A DNA stretch of 64,000 nt from Saccharopolyspora erythraea NRRL 2338. Its GTDB lineage: Bacteria; Actinomycetota; Actinomycetes; Mycobacteriales; Pseudonocardiaceae. Shown piece after piece: positions 42,773 through 50,256 of this stretch. The translations under genes and the position numbers were made by a program. Each line of letters opens with the position of its first letter. Position 1 is the stretch's first letter. The notes beneath the pieces are model-generated. The model saw only the letters and a list, made by a program, of their open reading frames with translations. It was not told the DNA's origin and made no database searches. The stretch spans positions 7,429,584 to 7,493,583 of the forward strand of contig NC_009142.1 in assembly GCF_000062885.1 (NCBI RefSeq), written 5' to 3'.

Positions 42773-43600
42773 TTGGCTCGACACCGCTCCCCCGGCGGCG
42801 AACAACACTCCCCCGTTGCCGAAGCGGCGCGCCCCGGCGCCGCGTCCGCAACGCGGGGTGCGCACCGGATCCCCTCACCCCCGTCGGTGCTGCGCGGGCG
42901 GGTCGTAGTCGCCGCGGTCGCCGCAGGCGCCTTCGTCGCCGCGGGCCAGTCGATGGCCGCAGGCGAAGGACACGCCGCAGACTCCGACGACTTCGAGTTC
43001 ACCGCCAACGACGCCTCGGCGTCGTTCGGCACCGCAGCCGACTCCCGCACCGGGATGGGCGGCGCGGCACCGGCTCCCGAGGTCCTGCCGGTCACCAAGA
43101 GCACCAGCGCGAGCATGGAGCTGGAGAAGCTCAACCGCAGCTCGCGCGTCACCGAGGCGATGGCCCAGGCCGAGGCCGCCCGGGTCGCGGCCGAGGAGGC
43201 CGCCAAGCGGCCGAAGGTGGTCGCTCCCGCCGCCGGCCGGTTCACCTCCGGCTTCGGTGGCCGCTGGGGCACCACGCACTACGGCATCGACATCGCCAAC
43301 AGCAAGGGCACGCCGATCGTCTCGGTCTCAGACGGCATCGTCATCGAGGCCGGCCAGGCCAGCGGTTTCGGCCTCTGGGTTCGCGTGCAGCACGACGACG
43401 GCACGATCACCGTCTACGGCCACGTCAACACCATCACGGTCAGCGAGGGCGACAAGGTCAAGGCGGGCGACCAGATCGCCACGATGGGCAACCGCGGCTT
43501 CTCGACCGGCACCCACCTGCACTTCGAGGTGTGGAACGCCAGCGGCAAGAAGGTCAACCCGCTGCCCTGGCTGACGGAGCGCGGCGTCTCCGTCGCCTGA
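42773..43600 (+). CDS. M23 family peptidase (LytM-type endopeptidase)
   Basis: A protein of 275 residues. TTG 42773 is chosen because relatives begin ARHRSP; further in-frame starts exist at 42740 (GTG) and 42680 (TTG). A basic, Pro-rich head precedes a membrane anchor near residues 42-65 (VVVAAVAAGAFVAAGQS). A short helical linker (AEAARVAAEEAAKRP) follows. The M23 domain (about 145-270) keeps its zinc motifs: HYGIDIAN (H-x3-D) and HLHFEVW. It should cut peptidoglycan cross-links outside the cell. It corresponds to Rv0950c. Confidence 0.92.
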   Translation: MARHRSPGGEQHSPVAEAARPGAASATRGAHRIPSPPSVLRGRVVVAAVAAGAFVAAGQSMAAGEGHAADSDDFEFTANDASASFGTAADSRTGMGGAAPAPEVLPVTKSTSASMELEKLNRSSRVTEAMAQAEAARVAAEEAAKRPKVVAPAAGRFTSGFGGRWGTTHYGIDIANSKGTPIVSVSDGIVIEAGQASGFGLWVRVQHDDGTITVYGHVNTITVSEGDKVKAGDQIATMGNRGFSTGTHLHFEVWNASGKKVNPLPWLTERGVSVA

Positions 43601-43617
43601 TCGACCGCATCCCGCGC

Positions 43618-43656
43618 GGAAGGCCCGGCCGGTCCCCCGATCCGGCCGGGCCTTCC
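43618..43656. terminator. Hairpin between M23 and GbsR genes
   Basis: GGAAGGCCCGGCCGG and CCGGCCGGGCCTTCC pair perfectly over 15 bp around a nine-nt loop, between two converging stop codons. Confidence 0.8.
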
Positions 43657-43672
43657 GCTGCCCGCGGCGGGC

Positions 43673-44167
43673 TCAGGACCGCTCGTCCTGCAGCGCCCGC
43701 CACTTCTGCATCAGCAGCGGGATCTCGCGGCTGAAGAACTCGAAGAAACTCCGGGTGTCCTCGAGCCTGGCCCCGGCGCGGGTCTCCTCGCCTACGGCCC
43801 GCACCCCTTCCTCCAGCGTGCGCATCAGGCGACCGAGCTGCTCGTCGCGGTTGGTCAGCGTCTCGTACCACATGTCGTCCCGGACGACGAAATGGTCGCG
43901 CCGCTGGCCGGGTTCCCGCTCGCGCACCACCAGCCGCACCTGCTCCAGGTAGCGGACCGCTCCCGAGACCGCCGCCGCGCTCACGCCGAGCAGGTCCGCG
44001 AGCTCAGCGGCGGTCCGGTTGCCGCTCTCGGCGACCAGGATCCCCACGAACACACGCGCGGCCATCCGCGGCACACCCGCGTTGGCCAGGTCGAGCGCGA
44101 ACCGTTCGACGAACCGCAGGACGGCACCCTCGTCCTCGTCACCGGTCTGCTGCTCTCGCTGCTCCAT
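43673..44167 (-). CDS. GbsR/MarR-type transcriptional regulator
   Basis: A 164-residue regulator. The winged helix lies around residues 20-85 (MAARVFVGILVAESGNRTAA, then ELADLLGVSAAAVSGAVRYL and VVREREPGQRRDHF), which is the GbsR-type arrangement. A C-terminal helical dimer part ends REIPLLMQKWRAL. ATG 44167 has GAGGA seven nt upstream; upstream in-frame codons have none. It is divergent from a methyltransferase gene, with a perfect 18-bp palindrome between them, and so most likely represses the methyltransferase-glycosyltransferase genes and itself. Confidence 0.88.
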   Translation of the reverse strand: MEQREQQTGDEDEGAVLRFVERFALDLANAGVPRMAARVFVGILVAESGNRTAAELADLLGVSAAAVSGAVRYLEQVRLVVREREPGQRRDHFVVRDDMWYETLTNRDEQLGRLMRTLEEGVRAVGEETRAGARLEDTRSFFEFFSREIPLLMQKWRALQDERS

Positions 44168-44224
44168 GCGGCCATCCTCGTCATCGGCGTTCACCTTCGC
44201 CAAGGATTTTATACGATTTCTTTA

Positions 44225-44242
44225 TTTCACGAATTCGTGAAA
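44225..44242. promoter_or_regulatory. Perfect 18-bp palindrome, probable GbsR operator
   Basis: TTTCACGAATTCGTGAAA lies in the divergent gap, 58 nt from the regulator start and 20 nt before the methyltransferase ATG. Surrounding sequence is AT-rich (ATTTTATACGATTTC), which fits overlapping promoters. Confidence 0.85.
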
Positions 44243-44261
44243 CGAGTGTAGCTTTGCGTCC

Positions 44262-45074
44262 ATGACCGAGGAGATACGGCTGACGGGTGCGCAGGAGACC
44301 CTGCTCGGCACCCTCTACGCCAAGGGCCTGGACGCCGCGCGGTCCGATCCCGTGCTGGGCGACACCACGGCGACCGACGTGATGGACCGCGTCCGCTACG
44401 ACTTCCGCAGGCTGAAGATGAGCTCCGGCGACCGCATGTCGGTGGTCCTGCGCGCCAAGCATCTCGACGACTGGGTGCGCGACTACCTCGCTGCCCACCC
44501 CGACGCCACGGTGCTTCACCTGGGCTGCGGCCTCGACGGCCGGGCGTTCCGGCTCGCGCTGCCCCCGGGCGTGCGCTGGTTCGACGTCGACCAGCCCGAC
44601 GTGGCCGAGCTCCGGCAGCGGCTGTACCCGTCACCGGACGACTACGACCTGATCGGCAGCTCGGTCACCGACACCGGCTGGCTGGAGCGGGTACCGGCCG
44701 ACCGCACGACGCTGGTCGTGGCCGAAGGCCTGACGATGTACCTCCAGCCCTCCGACGTGCTGAACCTGCTGCGACGCATCGTCGACCGGTTCCCCGGCGG
44801 AGAGATGATGTTCGACGCGGTGCTGCCGTGGACGGTCCGGGCGGCGAAGTACTCCGGCCTCTTGCGGGCAACCGGCGCGTCGTTCGGCTGGGGCATCGCC
44901 GACCCTCGTGACCTGGAGCGCCAGGTGCCGGGCCTGCGGCTGGTCGTCGAGCAGTCGCTGCTGGAGCTTCCCGAGGTGGAGCGGATGCCCGCCCGCGACC
45001 GGCTGACCGCGCGCATCATGAACACCACCCCGCTGCTGAGCAACGCGCTGCGCCTGCTGCGCTACGAGTACTGA
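44262..45074 (+). CDS. Class I SAM-dependent O-methyltransferase, LCM/TcmP family (copy 1)
   Basis: A 270-residue enzyme. The family signature near the start is LTGAQETLLGTLYAKGLDAA followed by SDPVLGD. The SAM site is [16 protein letters not shown] near residue 85, and WFDVDQPDVAELRQRL gives the acidic ribose ligand. [10 protein letters not shown] is the conserved strand of the LCM (leucine carboxyl methyltransferase-like) group that includes polyketide O-methyltransferases. It is followed 12 nt later by a glycosyltransferase, and the pair is repeated downstream. Methylation of a secondary metabolite or sugar is plausible but unproven. Confidence 0.88.
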   Translation: MTEEIRLTGAQETLLGTLYAKGLDAARSDPVLGDTTATDVMDRVRYDFRRLKMSSGDRMSVVLRAKHLDDWVRDYLAAHPDATVLHLGCGLDGRAFRLALPPGVRWFDVDQPDVAELRQRLYPSPDDYDLIGSSVTDTGWLERVPADRTTLVVAEGLTMYLQPSDVLNLLRRIVDRFPGGEMMFDAVLPWTVRAAKYSGLLRATGASFGWGIADPRDLERQVPGLRLVVEQSLLELPEVERMPARDRLTARIMNTTPLLSNALRLLRYEY

Positions 45075-45086
45075 GGGGCGGGACCG

Positions 45087-46361
45087 ATGCGGATCGCGAT
45101 CTTCTCCTTCGGCACGCGCGGCGATGTCGCACCTTTCACCGGCCTGGGGGCGCGGCTGCGGGAGGCCGGGCACGAGGTCGTCGTCGGCGTGCACGACTCG
45201 TTCGCGCCGATGGTCCGGGAGGCCGGGCTCGAACACCGGCCGCTGGCCGCCGACGCCCGGGCGCTGCTCGCCGGCGAGGTCGGCAAGCGCCTGCGCGATT
45301 ACGGCAGCGGCGTACGCGGGATCGCCGAGCAGTTGCGGCACGTCGGCGACTTCACCGAGACGATGAACGAGCTCGGCGAGAGCGTCGTCGAGGCCGCGCG
45401 CGACGCGGACCTCCTGCTGCTGCAGAGCGGCACGCTCATCCACGGCTACACCGTCGCCAAGGCGATGGGCATCCCGAGCATGCTGACCGAGCTGTTCCCC
45501 AGCCAGTTCGCGGCCACCGGGGACTTCCCGCCGGTCAAGCTCGGCCCGGTGTCGTTCGGGCGCTGGGGGAACCGCGCCGTCGGCCGGGTGATGCCGGTGG
45601 CCGCCGGCCCGTTCGTGGGGTTCGTCAAGGACTTCCAGCGCCGGATGGGCGTGCCCTCCAACGGGCTCGCCGGGCTGTACCGGGAGATCGAGCGGGTGCG
45701 CTGGCCGATCCTGCACGGCTTCAGCCCCCGCATCCTGCCGCGGCCCTCGGACTGGCGCCCGGGCATCGATGTCGTCGGGTACTGGTGGCCGCACTGGAAC
45801 CCGGACTGGCAGCCACCCGCCGAACTGGTCGACTTCCTGGAGTCCGGGCCACCGCCGGTGTTCGTCGGCTTCGGCAGCATGGCCCAGGGCGAGGGGGAAC
45901 GGCTCTCCGAGATCGTCACCGAGGCCGTGCGCGCGGCCCGCGTCCGCGCCGTCGTGCAGGCCGGGTGGTCGGAGCTCACCGCGACCGGCGACGACGTGCT
46001 GGCGATCGGCGACGTGCCGCACGAATGGCTCTTCCCGCGGATGGCCGCGGTCGTGCACCACGGCGGCGCGGGCACCACCGGCGCCGGACTGCGTGCGGGC
46101 GTACCCGCCGTCACCGTGACGGTGCTGGCAGACCAGCCGTTCTGGGCCGACCGGCTGGCCCGGGCCGGGGTGAGTCCGGGGTGGGTGCGGCTGAAGCAGC
46201 TCAGCGCCCAGCGGCTCGCCGAGCTCATCGGCCAGGCCGTCTCCGACCCCGCCTACCGCCGCCGCGCGCGGGAGGTGGCCGACGGCGTGCGCGCCGAGGA
46301 CGGCGCGGGCCGAGTGGCCGAAGCGGTGGCGGAACTTGCGACTACGACGGGGAAGCAGTGA
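45087..46361 (+). CDS. GT1-family (UGT-like) glycosyltransferase
   Basis: An enzyme of 424 residues. The acceptor domain opens MRIAIFSFGTRGDVAPFTGL and AGHEVVVGVHDSF. The donor domain has VFVGFGSMAQGEGER near 265 and the nucleotide-sugar signature [20 protein letters not shown] near 325, followed by LADQPFWADRLARAGVSPGW. This is the sterol-glucosyltransferase/MGT branch, which adds a sugar to lipids, macrolides or other small molecules. It lies between the two methyltransferases; its stop overlaps the start of the second (TGATG). Confidence 0.92.
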   Translation: MRIAIFSFGTRGDVAPFTGLGARLREAGHEVVVGVHDSFAPMVREAGLEHRPLAADARALLAGEVGKRLRDYGSGVRGIAEQLRHVGDFTETMNELGESVVEAARDADLLLLQSGTLIHGYTVAKAMGIPSMLTELFPSQFAATGDFPPVKLGPVSFGRWGNRAVGRVMPVAAGPFVGFVKDFQRRMGVPSNGLAGLYREIERVRWPILHGFSPRILPRPSDWRPGIDVVGYWWPHWNPDWQPPAELVDFLESGPPPVFVGFGSMAQGEGERLSEIVTEAVRAARVRAVVQAGWSELTATGDDVLAIGDVPHEWLFPRMAAVVHHGGAGTTGAGLRAGVPAVTVTVLADQPFWADRLARAGVSPGWVRLKQLSAQRLAELIGQAVSDPAYRRRAREVADGVRAEDGAGRVAEAVAELATTTGKQ

Positions 46362-47194
46362 TGGGAAGCGAACAGGTCAACCTCTCCGGCGCACCGGAGA
46401 CCATGCTCGCCACGCTCTACCTGCGGGCTCTCGACAACCGCTCGGACAAGCCGATTCTCGGTGACGCGCAGGCCGAGGACGCCGTGCGCCGCATCGACTA
46501 CGACTACTCGAAGTTCCGGATGCGAGCCCGGCAGGCACCGTCGGTCGCCATCCGGGCCAAGGCCCTCGACCGGTGGACCGAGCAGTGCCTCGCGCGGCAG
46601 CCCGATGTCACCGTGCTGCACCTCGGCTGCGGCCTGGACACGCGGGTGTGGCGGATCGATCCGCCTGCGAGCGTCCGCTGGTACGACATCGACTTCCCCG
46701 AGGTCATCGACCTGCGGCGCAAGGTGTTCCCCGAGCGCGACGGCTACGAGACCGTCGCGTCGTCGGTGACCGAGCCCGGGCTGCTCGACCGGATTCCCGA
46801 CGACAGGCCGGTGCTGGTCGTCGCCGAGGGCCTGACCATGTACCTGTCCGAAGAGGACGGTCTGGGGCTGCTGCGTGGCATCACCGGGCGGTTCCCGTCC
46901 GGGGAGCTGATCTTCGACGCGTTCAACACCTTCGGGGTCAAGCTCTCCAACCGGTTCAACCCGGCGGTGGTGGCGGCGAAGGCGCACCTGGAGTTCGCCG
47001 TCGACGACCCGAGCGACCTGGAGTCGGCCGTACCCGGGCTGCGGTTGGTGGCGGAATGGCAGTTCACCGACGCGCCCGAGCTCGACCGCTACGCGTGGCC
47101 GACCCGGATGCTGCTGCAGGCCATGGGGCGCATCCCAGTCGTGCGCCGGATGGGGCGGATGTTGCACTACCGGTTCGGGGATGCGAGCCGATGA
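46361..47194 (+). CDS. Class I SAM-dependent O-methyltransferase, LCM/TcmP family (copy 2)
   Basis: A protein of 277 residues clearly paralogous to the copy at 44262. It has [20 protein letters not shown] with PILGD, the SAM site [36 protein letters not shown] and [19 protein letters not shown]. The C-terminal part differs more. ATG 46361 shares its A with the glycosyltransferase stop. It is followed by a decayed second glycosyltransferase whose first codons lie inside this gene's 3' end, the same layout as in the first pair. Confidence 0.88.
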   Translation: MGSEQVNLSGAPETMLATLYLRALDNRSDKPILGDAQAEDAVRRIDYDYSKFRMRARQAPSVAIRAKALDRWTEQCLARQPDVTVLHLGCGLDTRVWRIDPPASVRWYDIDFPEVIDLRRKVFPERDGYETVASSVTEPGLLDRIPDDRPVLVVAEGLTMYLSEEDGLGLLRGITGRFPSGELIFDAFNTFGVKLSNRFNPAVVAAKAHLEFAVDDPSDLESAVPGLRLVAEWQFTDAPELDRYAWPTRMLLQAMGRIPVVRRMGRMLHYRFGDASR

Positions 47195-47771
47195 GACCGT
47201 GCTCATGTCGGTCGGGTCGCGCGGCGACATGGCGTCGTCGTGGGCCTCGGCGAGCGGTTGCGGCAGGCCGGCCACGAAGTCGTGATCGCCACCCAGGAGG
47301 CGTTCGCGCCCCTGGTCGCCGAGCGAGGGCTGGAGTTCCGGCTGATGCCGGGCGACATCCGCTCCGCTCTCGAGTCCGAGCGGGGCAGGCCGGGTGGACG
47401 GGACTGACGGACACCGGCGACGACGTCCTCGGCATCGGCGACGTCCCGCACGACTGGCTCTTCCCGCGCACGGCAGCCGTCGTCCACCACGGCGGCGCGG
47501 GCACGACGGGGGCGGGCGTGCGGGCCGGGGTACCCGCAGTGATCACGCCTGTCATCGCCGACCAGCCGTTCTGGGCGAAGCAGCCCGGCGGGCGGGGATC
47601 AGTCCGGGATCAGTGCCGCTGACCAGACTGAAGGCCCAAAGGCTCGGCTCCCTGATCGGCGCCGCCGTGCACGAGCGGCCCTACCGCGACAACGCCGAAG
47701 CGCTGGCGCGGCGGGTGCGCCACGAGGACGGCGCGGGCCGGGTCCTGGCAGCCCTCGACCGCCTCGGGTGA
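47181..47771 (+). pseudogene. Decayed second GT1 glycosyltransferase
   Basis: ATG 47181 opens [16 protein letters not shown], which matches the start of the intact glycosyltransferase. The frame is then lost; the next part continues one frame over as [20 protein letters not shown] up to about 47395. Some 200 codons of the middle are missing. The donor site returns as [20 protein letters not shown] and the [20 protein letters not shown] block, then shifts frame again near 47590 before a tail ending ARRVRHEDGAGRVLAALDRL. It carries at least two frameshifts and a large deletion, so it is not functional. Confidence 0.85.
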
Positions 47772-47955
47772 GACCGGGCTCTCCCATGCTGGCGGGGGCG
47801 CGTCGGTGAGCAGCGGTCGCTGCCGCGTGCCCGCGAGAGGCCGTGCGCTTCTCGCCGGCACCGGCCGCTCGTCCCCGTCGCGCCCGTGACCTGCGCGGGC
47901 GCTCGGCGAGGGCGCCCTCACCTGCGCGCTCGCCCGGCGCTGGCGCCCGCCACGC

Positions 47956-49005
47956 TCACCCGCCGCGTGTGCCGTCACCCGGCGCCGGGATGTAGGCCAG
48001 ACCGTGCGCGCCGGGTTCGCCGCGGCGATCGACGTGCAGGGTGTCGAGGAGTTCCCGGCTCGTCAGGTCCACCACCGAGACCGTCGACGACGCGACGGCC
48101 GAGACGTAGGCGCGGGATCCGTCGGGGGACGAGGTGATGGTGAGAGGGAAGCGACCCACGCCGACGCCGCCCAGCGGCTCGTAGGTTCCCGCCGCGAATA
48201 CCGACAGGCGGCCGAAGTCGTGGCCGCCGAGCGCGGATACGCCCTCGGAGGTGTCCACGACCAGCTCGCCGGCCAGCAGCAGCCCGGTCGACGTCACGTG
48301 CACCGGGAACACCAGGTGCTCGGTCGGGACGGTCCGCACGACGGCGTTCGTCGCGGTGTCGATGACGCGGATGCCCGGCGGCGCTGCCGGGGGCTTTCCG
48401 AAGTCGCCCTTCGGCGCCGCCACGCACACGTGCGCGCCGTCCGGGGTGACCGCCAGCCCCTCGCTGCCCGGAACTTCGATTCTGTGCAGCCCGTCGCCGT
48501 CGCCGTCGAGCCCGACGGCCGAGACGTACGGGGCCTCCTTGTTCGTGGCGTAGCCGCTGAGACCGTCGGGGGTGATGGCGAACCAGTGCGGCCCCGGCGC
48601 CATCGTGTCGATCCGCCCGACCGTCCGGCGCGTGCGGGTGTCGATCACGACGACGCCGCCCGGCCTGCTGTCGCCGGCCTCGACGCTGACGTAGAGCCGG
48701 TGCCGCCGGGTGTCGAGGGCCAGGCCGTGCGGCCCGTGCTCGGGCGCGAGGTCGAGCACGTCGACGATCCGGCGGGTGTCGGCGTCGATGACCGTGACCT
48801 CGCGACCGCGACCGGCGTTGTCGCCGTAATAACCCGAGCGGTAGGCGCTGGTGCAGTAGACGACCCGGCGCACGGGGTCGAAGCACAGTTCGTGGGGTTC
48901 CGCGGTCACCTCGAGCACGTCGAGCTGCTCGTGGGTGACCGCGTCGAAGAAGGTGACGGTGGGGCCGCTCTGGCTGGCCACCGCGAGGACGTCACCGCGT
49001 CGCAT
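47956..49005 (-). CDS. YVTN-type beta-propeller repeat protein
   Basis: A protein of 349 residues built of about seven repeats with the pattern VxVIDxxTxRxVxxI, e.g. EVTVIDADTRRIVDVLDLAP, GGVVVIDTRTRRTVGRIDTM and IRVIDTATNAVVRTVPTEHL. There is no signal peptide. ATG 49005 has GGAGGAG at six nt. YVTN/SMP-30-like propellers serve as lactonases, quinoprotein-like sensors or binding scaffolds; no catalytic set is evident. It is divergent from a LysR gene, which probably controls it. Confidence 0.85.
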   Translation of the reverse strand: MRRGDVLAVASQSGPTVTFFDAVTHEQLDVLEVTAEPHELCFDPVRRVVYCTSAYRSGYYGDNAGRGREVTVIDADTRRIVDVLDLAPEHGPHGLALDTRRHRLYVSVEAGDSRPGGVVVIDTRTRRTVGRIDTMAPGPHWFAITPDGLSGYATNKEAPYVSAVGLDGDGDGLHRIEVPGSEGLAVTPDGAHVCVAAPKGDFGKPPAAPPGIRVIDTATNAVVRTVPTEHLVFPVHVTSTGLLLAGELVVDTSEGVSALGGHDFGRLSVFAAGTYEPLGGVGVGRFPLTITSSPDGSRAYVSAVASSTVSVVDLTSRELLDTLHVDRRGEPGAHGLAYIPAPGDGTRGG

Positions 49006-49179
49006 CCGAAGCTCCTCCGGAGTTCTGTGGGTCCCGCTGCCGTGCGGGCTCACTGCCACGTTCGACCGCCCCGGCTGTTGCCGCCAGCGCAAAGCTGGCA
49101 ACGGGTCATTGCTTGAATCGGAATAATGGTGGTCATCGATGCCATCTGTGACCGGCATCGCAGGCCGAGGAGAGCGCGG

Positions 49180-50076
49180 ATGGATCTGAACCTGTTGCTG
49201 GCGCTGGACGTGCTGCTCGAAGAGCAGAGCGTCACGCGCGCCGCCGAACGCCTGCGGACCTCCCCCGCGGCGATGAGCCGGACGCTGGCCCGCATCAGGC
49301 GCGTGCTCGACGACCCGGTGCTGGTGCGGGCCGGGCAGTCCATGGTGATGACGCCCCGGGCGGTCGAACTGCGCGACGAGGTCAAGGCGGTCGTCTCCCG
49401 TTCACGCGCCCTGCTCACCCTCGGCAAGCCGCTCGATCCGGCGTCGCTTTCGAGGTCCTTCACCCTGCAGACCAGCGACATGCTGGGTGCCGCGCTCACA
49501 CCGGTGCTGCTCGCGCGGGTCGGCGCGGAGGCGCCGGAGGTCACGCTGCGGTTCGCCGCGGAGGCCGCCGAGGGCACGCCCGCGCTGCGCGAAGGCCGGG
49601 TGGACGTCGAGATCGGCGTCATCGAGCACGTCGACCCGGAAACCCGGTCGGAGGCGCTGACCTCGGCACGCCTGGTCGCGGCGGTGCGGCCGGGACACCC
49701 GCTGATTCGGGGCCGGGTGACGCCCGACCGCTTCAGCGCCGCCGCCCACATCAGCGTGTCGCGGCGGGGCCGGGCGTGGGGCCCGATCGACGAGCGCCTC
49801 GACGCCATCGGCCTGCGGCGCCGGGTCGCGGTCGTGCTGCCCAGCCACACGGCGGCGATGTTCCTGGCACGCGACACCGACCTCGTGTGCCTGACCCCGG
49901 CGATCAGCGGCAACGGCACCGCGGAGGCCCTCGGCCTGCACACCTTCGAGGTGCCGCTGGAACTCCCGCCGGTGGAGGTCGGCATGGCGTGGCATCCGCG
50001 CAACGACGCCGATCCCGCGCACCGGTGGCTTCGCGACCACATCCGCGAAGCCGTGACCTCGCTGCGGCTGCTGTGA
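49180..50076 (+). CDS. LysR family transcriptional regulator
   Basis: A 298-residue regulator. The N-terminal helix-turn-helix reads LLALDVLLEEQSVTRAAERL, then RTSPAAMSRTLARIRRVLDD and MVMTPRAVELRDEV, the NodD-like form. The effector domain covers about residues 90-298 (FTLQTSDMLGAALTPVLLAR). ATG 49180 has GAGGAG upstream; an in-frame start at 49126 would add an unconserved Arg-rich head. The divergent beta-propeller gene is the expected target. Confidence 0.92.
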   Translation: MDLNLLLALDVLLEEQSVTRAAERLRTSPAAMSRTLARIRRVLDDPVLVRAGQSMVMTPRAVELRDEVKAVVSRSRALLTLGKPLDPASLSRSFTLQTSDMLGAALTPVLLARVGAEAPEVTLRFAAEAAEGTPALREGRVDVEIGVIEHVDPETRSEALTSARLVAAVRPGHPLIRGRVTPDRFSAAAHISVSRRGRAWGPIDERLDAIGLRRRVAVVLPSHTAAMFLARDTDLVCLTPAISGNGTAEALGLHTFEVPLELPPVEVGMAWHPRNDADPAHRWLRDHIREAVTSLRLL

Positions 50077-50204
50077 CCCCCCGGCCGCACATCGCGCGTC
50101 CGTCCCAGAACCCCGCCGTTCGGAGCCGCGGGGTGTGGCCAAGCACTGTCTTCCGGGCCCGAACGTGAGCCCCGACCGGAGGTCGTCGTCAGGGCTTGGT
50201 CAGT

Positions 50205-50256
50205 GGACTCGGCTAGGGCTTGCTCAGGAAGGACTCGGCTAGAGCTTGGTCAGGGG
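50205..50256. repeat. 26-bp tandem duplication at the 3' end of pcrA
   Basis: GGACTCGGCTAGGGCTTGCT (50205 onward) and GGACTCGGCTAGAGCTTGGT (50231 onward) begin two 26-nt units in a row, and a partial third (AGGGCTTGGTCAGT) precedes them. The pcrA stop codon (TAG on the minus strand) lies in the unit at 50231. Confidence 0.8.

Noticed and set aside
47191-47400. ATG 47191 overlapping the methyltransferase 2 stop as start of a new gene
   Set aside because: That frame does not give glycosyltransferase sequence. The matching start is ATG 47181 in another frame, and the gene is broken anyway.
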